From assembly GCA_003556835.1 (NCBI GenBank), contig PWQG01000058.1, positions 1-24,606 of the forward strand: a stretch of 24,606 nucleotides of DNA, given 5' to 3'. The position numbers and the translations under genes were made by a program. The notes beneath the pieces are model-generated. The model worked only from the letters and a program-made list of their open reading frames with translations, searched no databases and was not told the DNA's origin. Shown here in pieces: positions 1 through 6,051 of this stretch. Position 1 is the stretch's first letter; each line of letters opens with the position of its first letter. The stretch comes from Gammaproteobacteria bacterium. GTDB taxonomy: Bacteria > Pseudomonadota > Gammaproteobacteria > Pseudomonadales > Pseudohongiellaceae.

Positions 1-740
1 GTCGCCGCTCCCAGGTCCTGCTCGAATCCAGCGAGCCGATCATGTCGCCGACCTGGTCGCCGGATGGCAGCCAGATTGCCTATGTATCCTTCGAAACCAA
101 TCTGCCGCGCATCTTCATTCAGGATCTTGCCACCGGCGATCGGCGCCAGCTGCCGGGCTTCAGTGGCATCAACAGCTCACCGGTATGGTCGCCGGACGGG
201 CGGCGTATGGCCCTGGTGCTGTCGCGTGACGGAGCGCCCAATGTGTATGTGATCGATCTGGCCACCGAGGAATTGACCCAGATCACCGATCATCCTCGCG
301 CCGATACTGAACCTAGCTGGACGCCGGACGGTCAGTACGTCCTGTTTACCTCGGATCGTACTGGTCAGCCACAGATCTATCAGAGTGACCTCAGTGGCGG
401 TTTTCCCGAGCGCCTGACCTTCGATTGCTTCTATTGTGCCAAGGGCATGTACCTGGAGGATGGGGTCAATCTGGTGCACGTGCGCCGTGATTCGCGGCAG
501 GACCGCAACTACAGCATTGCCGTGCAGAACATGGATACGTTGCGCACGGTTACACTCACGGATACATCACTGGATGAATCGCCGAGTGTGGCTCCCAATG
601 GCAGCATGATCATGTATGGCACGATGTACAACGGAAGAGGCGTTCTGGACGCAGTTTCCATTGACGGAAGAGTGAGGTTCCGTTTACCATCCACGCAGGG
701 CGATGTGCGGGAACCGGCATGGTCTCCGTACATGAACTAA
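1..740 (+). CDS. tolB: TolB, C-terminal part (start lies before the window)
   Basis: Periplasmic beta-propeller protein of the Tol-Pal system, which binds Pal and links the inner-membrane TolQRA complex to the outer membrane during division. The open frame runs from base 3 to the stop at 740, about 245 residues, so roughly the first 40% of a usual 430-residue TolB is missing only because of the window edge. Several propeller blades are visible from the repeated SPDG/TPDG-type turns (SPTWSPDG, SPVWSPDG, EPSWTPDG), and the chain ends in the family signature PAWSPYMN. The order tolB-pal-cpoB confirms the call. One oddity is the blade after residue 120 of the visible part, which reads DCFYCAKG where most TolB proteins have a cysteine-free NY.A-type turn. 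Confidence 0.96.
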   Translation, partial: RRSQVLLESSEPIMSPTWSPDGSQIAYVSFETNLPRIFIQDLATGDRRQLPGFSGINSSPVWSPDGRRMALVLSRDGAPNVYVIDLATEELTQITDHPRADTEPSWTPDGQYVLFTSDRTGQPQIYQSDLSGGFPERLTFDCFYCAKGMYLEDGVNLVHVRRDSRQDRNYSIAVQNMDTLRTVTLTDTSLDESPSVAPNGSMIMYGTMYNGRGVLDAVSIDGRVRFRLPSTQGDVREPAWSPYMN

Positions 741-769
741 GGCATTGTCTGGAATAACTTTTGTCTATT

Positions 770-775
770 GGAGGA
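770..775 (+). promoter_or_regulatory. Ribosome binding site that fixes the pal start
   Basis: GGAGGA lies 8 bases before a GTG at 784. The longer frame opening at a TTG at 745 would begin before this site and has no Shine-Dalgarno of its own. GTG 784 is therefore the better start, and it also gives a normal lipoprotein signal peptide. Confidence 0.8.
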
Positions 776-783
776 CATCGAGA

Positions 784-1344
784 GTGGGTACTTATAATAA
801 AATATTGAAAATCGGATTCATGGCGTTTGTGGTTCTGGGTCTGGCCGCATGTGGCTCAACCGCTGAAACAGACACTGCCGAGGAAGACGCGGCTGCAGCG
901 GCTGCTGCACAGGCCGCTGAAGAAGAACGCGCTGCCCGCGCAGCACAGGCTGCCGAGCAGGAACGACTTCAGCGCGAGCGTGAAGCCCAGGAGCGCATCG
1001 AACAGGCTGCCCTGAATACCACGGTGTTCTACTTCGATTTCGACGTGGCCGAGTTCCAGCCTTCGGATCGTGAGACGCTGATCATTCACGCTCGCAACCT
1101 GGCTGAAAACCCCAACCGTCGCGTCCGACTGGAAGGTCATGCCGACGAACGCGGTACACGGGAATACAACCTGGCACTGGGTGAGCGTCGTGCCAACAGC
1201 ATTCGTGACTTCCTGATTGTCAATGGAGCATCGCGCGCCCAGATCGAAACGGTAAGCTATGGTGAAGAGCGCCCGGCGGTCCGCGGTCAGACCGAAGAAG
1301 CGTATCGTCAGAACCGTCGTGTCGAGATTCATCCGGCCGGCTGA
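784..1344 (+). CDS. pal: Pal, peptidoglycan-associated outer-membrane lipoprotein
   Basis: Anchors the outer membrane to peptidoglycan and is the partner of TolB. The protein is 186 residues from GTG 784. It has a short basic N-terminus, a hydrophobic stretch and a lipobox LAAC with the lipidated cysteine at residue 23. The OmpA-like domain occupies about residues 80-186, with the family motifs YFDFD, EGHADERGT, LGERRA and SYGEERP, and the basic end QNRRVEI. Between the lipid anchor and the domain lies an unusually Ala/Glu/Arg-rich segment (about residues 30-75) that looks like a long charged helix or coiled coil, unlike the Gly/Asn-rich linker of E. coli Pal. It follows tolB by 43 bases and is presumably co-transcribed with it. 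Confidence 0.96.
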   Translation: MGTYNKILKIGFMAFVVLGLAACGSTAETDTAEEDAAAAAAAQAAEEERAARAAQAAEQERLQREREAQERIEQAALNTTVFYFDFDVAEFQPSDRETLIIHARNLAENPNRRVRLEGHADERGTREYNLALGERRANSIRDFLIVNGASRAQIETVSYGEERPAVRGQTEEAYRQNRRVEIHPAG

Positions 1345-1368
1345 TTGACTGAAAAACGGGGTTGAGTA

Positions 1369-2181
1369 ATGAGATCTGTGCGCAGCACTACAGCAGGACT
1401 GCTGGCCATCATCCTGTCTTCAGGAGCGATGGCTCAGCAGGGCGCCGGATCGAGTAGCGAAGCACTCAGCCTTCTGCACGACCAGCTCCGGGCCTTGCGC
1501 TCGGAGGTGGAGCAGCTGCGCGGCATGGTCGAGGAACAGGCGTTCCAGGTCCGCCGCATGCAGCGCGATTCCATGGAGAGGTATTCCGACCTCGATTCTC
1601 GCATCAGCGCCCTCTACCAGGATCTCGAATCCGGTGAGGCCGCAGTTTCTGCGCCCTCTGCACCAACATCAACCGTGCCATCGGATGAGCTGTCGCAAAT
1701 ACCGGTCGAGGGACAGCCAATTGCAGCAGATGAACAAAGCCGTCCGGGCTCCCCTGCGCAAGCCATGGAGCAATCGGCCGCAGCACTGCCGGATCCGGAC
1801 AGCCTGAGCGAGCAGCAGCTCTATCAGAGCGCCTTGGATGTATTGCTACAGGAAGAGGGATACGAGCAATCCGTTGCTGAATTTGCTCAATATCTGGATG
1901 AATACCCGGACGGTCGTTTTGTGACCAATGCCTGGTACTGGATGGGACAGGCCTATGTCAATCTGTCCATGATGGAAGAGGCCCGTGATGCTTTTGAAGT
2001 CATCCTGAATGACTATCCTGATGGTCGTAAGATCGAAGATGCCATGTATACGCTGGGTACCGTTTACGATCGTATGGGTGAGCCGCAGCAGGCCCGTGAA
2101 ATGTTGCAACAGGTGATTGCCCGTTTCCCCAACACCTCGGCCGCCAATCTGGCAGATATCTATCTGCGCTCCCTGAACTGA
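1369..2181 (+). CDS. cpoB: CpoB (YbgF), coordinator of cell-wall synthesis and outer-membrane constriction
   Basis: Periplasmic protein encoded last in tol-pal clusters. In E. coli it links PBP1B activity to Tol-Pal driven constriction. It is 270 residues long, with a Sec signal peptide of about 22 residues ending AMA/QQ. A heptad-rich coiled coil follows at about residues 30-90 (LHDQLRALRSEVEQL and on), corresponding to the YbgF trimerisation region. A Ser/Pro/Ala/Gln-rich linker comes next, and then a C-terminal TPR block from about residue 145 (AEFAQYLDEYPDGRF, AYVNLSMMEEARDAF, DRMGEPQQAREML). The ATG at 1369 is preceded by a weak GGGG/GAG signal, and the gene starts 24 bases after the pal stop, which suggests one operon. 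Confidence 0.94.
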   Translation: MRSVRSTTAGLLAIILSSGAMAQQGAGSSSEALSLLHDQLRALRSEVEQLRGMVEEQAFQVRRMQRDSMERYSDLDSRISALYQDLESGEAAVSAPSAPTSTVPSDELSQIPVEGQPIAADEQSRPGSPAQAMEQSAAALPDPDSLSEQQLYQSALDVLLQEEGYEQSVAEFAQYLDEYPDGRFVTNAWYWMGQAYVNLSMMEEARDAFEVILNDYPDGRKIEDAMYTLGTVYDRMGEPQQAREMLQQVIARFPNTSAANLADIYLRSLN

Positions 2182-2197
2182 TCCGGTCACTCCTGGT

Positions 2198-2902
2198 ATG
2201 AATCCGACACTTCTCGCGTCCACGGGCAGCGATACCGTGGAAGTCTCGCCGAGCAAGGCGGACCGCTTGCGTATCAACGAAATTTTCCATTCCCTGCAGG
2301 GTGAAACCAGCACTTTGGGTTGGCCAACGGTGTTTGTCCGGCTCACCGGTTGTCCCTTGCGATGCCAGTACTGCGATACCGCCTACGCTTTCCACGACGG
2401 CAGCATGATGGAGCGTGTCGACATTCTGGAGCGTGTCCGGGAGTTCGGGGCTCGTCATGTCACGGTTTCTGGTGGCGAGCCACTGGCCCAGCCGGGCTGC
2501 ATCCCCCTGCTTGCCGAGCTTTGTGATGCTGGTTATCGGGTGTCCCTGGAAACCAGCGGGGCGATGGACATTTCCCATGTCGACCAGCGCGTAGTGGTGA
2601 TTCTTGATCTCAAAACCCCGGGTTCCGGAGAATGCGAGCGCAACCTTTACGATAACCTCACACGGCTAAAACGCAGTGACGAGGTGAAGTTCGTGATCTG
2701 TGATCGTCGTGACTATGAATGGGCGCGGGAACAGCTCGATGAGCTGGACCTCACCCGTCGGGTGGACAATGTTCTTTTTTCGCCCAGTCACGAAGAGCTT
2801 GCAGCCCGTGATCTGGCGGACTGGATTGTGCAGGACCGGTTACCGGTGCGTATGCAGCTGCAGTTGCACAAACTGATCTGGGGCGATGAGCCGGGACGCT
2901 GA
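2198..2902 (+). CDS. queE: QueE, 7-carboxy-7-deazaguanine synthase
   Basis: Radical-SAM enzyme converting 6-carboxytetrahydropterin to 7-carboxy-7-deazaguanine in the preQ0/queuosine pathway. The protein is 234 residues. The iron-sulfur cluster motif is C52-x3-C56-x2-C59 in GCPLRCQYCD, preceded by the family substrate segment FHSLQGE (about residues 30-36) and followed by VSGGEPLAQ. The C-terminus QLHKLIWGDEPGR matches Pseudomonas-type QueE as I remember it. Homologues usually begin close to the RINEIFHSLQGE segment, so about 20 N-terminal residues look extra. No strong ribosome binding site supports ATG 2198, and GTG 2237 is an alternative. It lies just upstream of queC, the next enzyme in the pathway. 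Confidence 0.95.
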   Translation: MNPTLLASTGSDTVEVSPSKADRLRINEIFHSLQGETSTLGWPTVFVRLTGCPLRCQYCDTAYAFHDGSMMERVDILERVREFGARHVTVSGGEPLAQPGCIPLLAELCDAGYRVSLETSGAMDISHVDQRVVVILDLKTPGSGECERNLYDNLTRLKRSDEVKFVICDRRDYEWAREQLDELDLTRRVDNVLFSPSHEELAARDLADWIVQDRLPVRMQLQLHKLIWGDEPGR

Positions 2903-2906
2903 TGCA

Positions 2907-3584
2907 ATGAAGAACGCCGTGGTATTACTGTCCGGGGGGTTGGATTCGGCCACCTGTCTCGCCGTGGCTCGCGCCGAGGGGTATCGCTGTCATGCCATCA
3001 GTTTCGACTATGGGCAACGGGCGCACAGTGAGCTGCAGGCGGCAAAGGCTCTGTGTGATGCGATGCAGATAGCCGACTTCCATGTGGTGCCACTCGCGCT
3101 CGGAACACTGGGCGGATCTGCCTTGACTGACAACAGTCTGTCGATTCCGGAAGATGGCATGGAAGACGCCGGCATTCCCGTGACTTATGTTCCGGCGCGG
3201 AATACCGTATTTCTGTCGTACGCCCTGGCGTTGGCGGAAGTCAAGGACGCGTCGGTCATATTCATCGGGGTCAATGCCCTGGACTATTCGGGCTATCCTG
3301 ACTGCCGTCCCGAGTTCATTGCCGCTTTCGAGAAGCTGGCAAACCTGGCAACGCGCGCTGGCGCGGAAGGGGGCGTGATGCGAATCGCGGCGCCCTTGCA
3401 GGAGATGAGCAAGGCCGATATCATCCGCCTCGGTCATCGCCTCGGGGTCGACTACAGCCTCACGGTGAGTTGTTACCAGGCCGATGAACAGGGGCGCGCT
3501 TGTGGGCGCTGCGACAGTTGTCGACTGCGCAGCCGGGGCTTTGCCGAAGCCGGCATCGCCGACCCCACCCGCTACCAGTCCTGA
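2907..3584 (+). CDS. queC: QueC, 7-cyano-7-deazaguanine (preQ0) synthase
   Basis: ATP-dependent enzyme that converts the QueE product with ammonia to preQ0, feeding queuosine in tRNA. From ATG 2907 the protein is 225 residues and begins MKNAVVLLSGGLDSAT, placing the PP-loop SGGLDS at residues 9-14 as in the family. Further motifs are DYGQR, VPARN and DYSGYPDCRPEF. A C-terminal zinc site is formed by four cysteines (SCYQ and the ACGRCDSC cluster). An upstream in-frame ATG at 2886 would add seven residues and overlap queE by 17 bases. I prefer 2907 because family members start at this point, 4 bases after the queE stop. Confidence 0.95.
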   Translation: MKNAVVLLSGGLDSATCLAVARAEGYRCHAISFDYGQRAHSELQAAKALCDAMQIADFHVVPLALGTLGGSALTDNSLSIPEDGMEDAGIPVTYVPARNTVFLSYALALAEVKDASVIFIGVNALDYSGYPDCRPEFIAAFEKLANLATRAGAEGGVMRIAAPLQEMSKADIIRLGHRLGVDYSLTVSCYQADEQGRACGRCDSCRLRSRGFAEAGIADPTRYQS

Positions 3585-3619
3585 GAGCTCGGGATTTTGC
3601 GAAAATGCGCAAAAAACAC

Positions 3620-3647
3620 TTGAGTTTTTCAGGCGAGATAGTAGTAT
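3620..3647 (+). promoter_or_regulatory. Probable promoter of the tRNA-Lys gene
   Basis: TTGAGT (3620-3625) and TAGTAT (3642-3647) are separated by 16 bases. Each matches four of six consensus positions of a sigma-70 promoter. A GC-rich discriminator (GTCGC) follows, as is common at stringently controlled stable-RNA promoters. The predicted transcript start, near 3654, lies about 10 bases before the mature tRNA. Confidence 0.5.
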
Positions 3648-3663
3648 GTCGCACTTTCTCGAA

Positions 3664-3738
3664 GGGTCGTTAGCTCAGTGGTAGAGCAGTTGGCTTTTAA
3701 CCAATTGGTCGATGGTTCGAATCCATCACGACCCACCA
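3664..3738 (+). tRNA. tRNA-Lys (anticodon UUU), CCA encoded
   Basis: A full cloverleaf can be drawn. The acceptor stem is GGGTCGT paired with ACGACCC. The D stem is GCTC/GAGC. The anticodon stem is GTTGG/CCAAT with one G-T pair, around the loop CTTTTAA, giving anticodon TTT. The variable loop has five bases, and the T stem is GATGG/CCATC around TTCGAAT. Discriminator A at 3735 is followed by an encoded CCA at 3736-3738. It reads lysine codons AAA/AAG. It lies between queC and a degraded integrase, and its 3' half is the likely attachment site of the former element. Confidence 0.97.
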
Positions 3739-3783
3739 TATTTCAAGGGCTTAGCGTTGTAATTGTATAGCGCCCCGCCTTTC

Positions 3784-3804
3784 CCGTAAAAACCTCCGTA
3801 AAAA
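3784..3804. repeat. Two direct copies of CCGTAAAAA, possible integrase arm sites
   Basis: The 9-base word CCGTAAAAA occurs at 3784-3792 and again at 3796-3804, a 12-base period. The pair sits between the tRNA 3' end and the stop codon of the integrase remnant, where arm-type binding sites of tRNA-targeting integrases are often found. The role is inferred from position and spacing only. Confidence 0.4.
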
Positions 3805-3811
3805 GATCGCC

Positions 3812-3991
3812 TCAATCCGCTGCCGCATCCACTATTGGTGCGCTCATATCATTAGTCCTGAGCATTTTCAGCGAGCTGTGACCACCGCCCTCCAGCTTGT
3901 CACTTTTGCTCCCATGTGTGTCAGTCAGTCCGCGGCGCTTCATGACATGAAGCCCAAACTTATCTTCTTCGGTGACAATGCCCCCTCGCCT
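3812..3991 (-). pseudogene. Tyrosine integrase remnant, C-terminal fragment
   Basis: On the minus strand an open stretch of 59 codons ends in TGA at 3814-3812 and has no start. Its translation includes TEEDKFGLHVMKRRGLTDT, then GGGHSSLKML and NDMSAPIVDAAAD. This resembles the tail of phage/island integrases, which typically read DRFTFHDLKRRGITDT, then SGHKS and Y-D-x-S-x-P-V-V. That similarity is from memory and was not tested by a search. In my alignment the catalytic tyrosine position is asparagine (RTND for VYD), and the HDLK box has become HVMK. Upstream in frame is a stop at 4006-4004, and nothing recognisable of the rest of the enzyme remains. Orientation towards the tRNA-Lys and the tRNA-proximal position are typical of an integrase that used this tRNA as its target. 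Confidence 0.7.
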
Positions 3992-4013
3992 AAGTAGGCA
4001 TAATCAGCTTGAA

Positions 4014-4042
4014 TTGAATCTCTCGTAGTTTTAAAACATAAT
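4014..4042 (+). promoter_or_regulatory. Probable fic promoter with overlapping palindrome
   Basis: TTGAAT (4014-4019) and CATAAT (4037-4042) are separated by 17 bases, with four and five of six consensus matches. The surrounding 150 bases are clearly AT-rich compared with the rest of the window. The perfect 8-base palindrome TTCATGAA (4042-4049) covers the end of the -10 element and the probable transcript start, where a repressor could bind. The word ATTCATG occurs at 4041, 4071 and 4141, the last copy containing the fic start codon. The leader would be about 95 bases. Confidence 0.5.
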
Positions 4043-4144
4043 TCATGAAATGTTTGCTTCTGGAAACAATATTCATGTGATAGGATCAATTTTCAGACGA
4101 TTTAGGGGATAAGGGCTTATTTTCGAGGAAAGGAAACGTTATTC

Positions 4145-5698
4145 ATGGCAATGGAAGAGCAAGCTCAATTTTCAGGCCCAGTGACGATTTTTCAGGAAAG
4201 ACGCCTTCCCGAGGCAGCGACTCCGGCGGGCTACGCTGCTCTGATCGACGCCTACGGACTGGCTGTGCCCTTGCCTCGGACGCTCTCAGCATTTGGTCAG
4301 CGTCATCGTATCGTCGAACAGGATGGCTGGCGCATACTGACCCCACGCCATGCCCCGCATGCGACGCTCGAAGGGCACCTGATCTTTGCCCTCAAATATG
4401 AGGGTCTTGATCTCGCCGTCTTGAAACGTCTCTTCCTGGCGACTGGTTCCGCTGCCATCGAATCACTGGTGAGGGAAACGCCCACTGGTGGCTACGCTCG
4501 CCGCATATGGTTCCTCTATGAATGGTTGACTGGTACGAACCTTGACCTGCCCGATGCAACGGCCGGCCGCTACGTTTCAGTAGTCAACCCTGAGCTGCAA
4601 TTTGCGGGTGAAGGCAAGATCGAGCCACGCTACCGGGTAAAGAACAATCTGCCCGGCACGCCGGATTTCTGCCCGCTGGTCTTTCGTACCGAATCACTGG
4701 AGCGATTCACTGCGCTGAATCTGTCTGAGAGAGCGCGCGCCATTGTTGCCGATGTACCACGGGATATCCTCGCCCGCACTGCCGCGTTTCTGTTGCTGAA
4801 AGACTCACGGTCAAGCTATGCCATTGAAGGTGAGCGTCCGCCGCTAGATCGCGTCCAACGTTGGGGCCGGGCCATCGGTGAAGCCGGCCGGCAGTCAATT
4901 GATATGGACGAACTCCAACGCCTGCAGAATATCGTCATTGGTGATGCACGGTTCGTGATGTTAGGTTTGCGCAACAGCGGAGGCTTTATCGGTGAACATG
5001 ACCGTGTAACCAGAATGCCGCTTCCCGCACATATCAGTGCACGTTCCGAGGACTTATTGGCGCTCATTGAGGGGATGATTGCCTTCGACAGAGGGCAGGC
5101 GCAAAACCTGGATGCCGTGATTGCTGCGGCAGTACTTGCGTTTGGCTTCGTGTATATTCATCCGTTTGAAGACGGCAATGGTCGGATTCACCGCTACCTC
5201 ATCCACCATGTTCTAGCTGAACGCGGATTCAATCCACCCGGCGTTGTTTTTCCTGTCTCCGCTGCAATCCTGGAGCGGATGGATGACTACCGAACCGTTC
5301 TGGAAAGTTATTCAGACCGGTTGCTGCCGCTCATTTCATGGGAGCCGACGGAAAGCTTCAATGTGCACGTGCTCAATGACACGGGGGACTTCTATCGCTT
5401 CTTCGATGCGACTCCCCACGTTGAGTTTCTCTACGCCTGCGTCCAGAAGACCATCGAAGAGGATCTACCCCAAGAAGCCGACTTCTTGCGCCGCTACGAC
5501 GCTTTCGGTGGCGAGGTTGAAGCCTACATTGACATGCCAGAGCGTACTCTTGATTTGCTATTTCAATTCCTGCACCAGAATGACGGAGTGTTCTCCAAGC
5601 GTGCGCGTGAAAAAGAGTTCAGTGCGCTGACTGATTCAGAGGCAATGCATATCGAGTCGATATTCCAGAAAGTGTTTAACACCGATGAAGTGAAATGA
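4145..5698 (+). CDS. Class II Fic-family protein, predicted AMP-transferase with built-in inhibitory helix
   Basis: Fic enzymes transfer AMP (sometimes other groups) from a nucleotide to protein side chains. The protein is 517 residues from ATG 4145, with AGGA 10 bases upstream. The catalytic Fic loop is complete at residues 339-350, HPFEDGNGRIHR, with catalytic His339 and the nucleotide-binding GNGR. About 110 residues earlier lies S224-x3-E228-G229, which fits the inhibitory (S/T)xxxE(G/N) motif placed before the Fic core in class II proteins, so activity is probably restrained in cis. Residues 1-200 form a separate domain of unknown role (YEWLTGTNLDLPDA, then NNLPGTPDFCPLV), and about 115 helical residues follow the core. 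No separate antitoxin gene is present. The gene has its own AT-rich promoter and sits beside an integrase remnant, so it is probably acquired DNA. The target protein cannot be deduced. Confidence 0.9.
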   Translation: MAMEEQAQFSGPVTIFQERRLPEAATPAGYAALIDAYGLAVPLPRTLSAFGQRHRIVEQDGWRILTPRHAPHATLEGHLIFALKYEGLDLAVLKRLFLATGSAAIESLVRETPTGGYARRIWFLYEWLTGTNLDLPDATAGRYVSVVNPELQFAGEGKIEPRYRVKNNLPGTPDFCPLVFRTESLERFTALNLSERARAIVADVPRDILARTAAFLLLKDSRSSYAIEGERPPLDRVQRWGRAIGEAGRQSIDMDELQRLQNIVIGDARFVMLGLRNSGGFIGEHDRVTRMPLPAHISARSEDLLALIEGMIAFDRGQAQNLDAVIAAAVLAFGFVYIHPFEDGNGRIHRYLIHHVLAERGFNPPGVVFPVSAAILERMDDYRTVLESYSDRLLPLISWEPTESFNVHVLNDTGDFYRFFDATPHVEFLYACVQKTIEEDLPQEADFLRRYDAFGGEVEAYIDMPERTLDLLFQFLHQNDGVFSKRAREKEFSALTDSEAMHIESIFQKVFNTDEVK

Positions 5699-6051
5699 TG
5701 TACGAGGGGCTCTTGTGGGTAACGTATATCAACGACTGTTCGGATGCAGTGTCAGGAATGTTACACGTGCTACGTGCATGCAGCATCAACATAATATAGC
5801 GACGAAAGGAACCTGCAACAAGCGCCAGGGAAATGGATGGTGAAGATCTACTGACCAGTGCCCAGAGAAACACTCGAGTGGGCCAAACGTGTTCGTAAAT
5901 CGGCCGAGTGTCATCGAAAATCCACAGGGATTGCCGCCCGCCACGGCAAGGCTATCATTTGAGCGTCGGATGACACGACGAAGCGAACTCTTACCACTGC
6001 CATATACTATGGTAAGATGACAGCTTAACTTCAAAAGAAGACCCTTCGATC
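5699..6051. other. 353-base gap between fic and nadA: possible micro-ORF and gene debris
   Basis: No convincing gene is present. An ATG at 5698 overlaps the fic stop (TGATG) and opens a 33-codon frame to the stop at 5797-5799, which I do not recognise. Further on, at about 5855-5959, one plus frame gives a protein-like basic stretch (LEWAKRVRKSAECHRKST) ending at a stop, and an adjacent frame reads SFERRMTRRSELLPLPY. Together they could be pieces of one frameshifted gene. I searched by eye for a second copy of the tRNA-Lys 3' end (the expected far attachment site) and found none. The right end carries the nadA promoter region. Confidence 0.45.
5990..6016 (+). promoter_or_regulatory. Inverted repeat around a -10 element before nadA, candidate operator
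   Basis: CTTACCA (5990-5996) and TGGTAAG (6010-6016) are perfect 7-base inverted copies, 13 bases apart. TATACT at 6003-6008, matching five of six -10 positions, lies inside the repeat, 43 bases before the nadA start. No good -35 is visible at the proper distance. A dimeric repressor bound here would block the promoter. NAD-pathway repressors (NadQ, NrtR, NadR types) are possible, but I cannot match the sequence to a known motif. Confidence 0.4.

Noticed and set aside
3595..3614. Hairpin TTTTGCG/CGCAAAA after queC as a terminator
   Set aside because: The stem is AT-rich with only three G-C pairs, and no T-run follows on either strand. It also sits just before the tRNA promoter.
3992..4144. 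A gene encoding an antitoxin upstream of fic
   Set aside because: The 150 bases are AT-rich with frequent stops and hold only the promoter. The inhibitory motif is inside the Fic protein itself.
5786..6034. 82-codon minus-strand frame between fic and nadA
   Set aside because: No recognisable motif and no good ribosome binding site. It would run across the candidate nadA promoter, so it was not called as a gene.
5699..6051. A second tRNA-Lys 3'-end copy marking the far end of the island
   Set aside because: Reading this stretch by eye I found no repeat of the tRNA T-arm/acceptor sequence. The far attachment site has been lost or lies in a form I cannot see.
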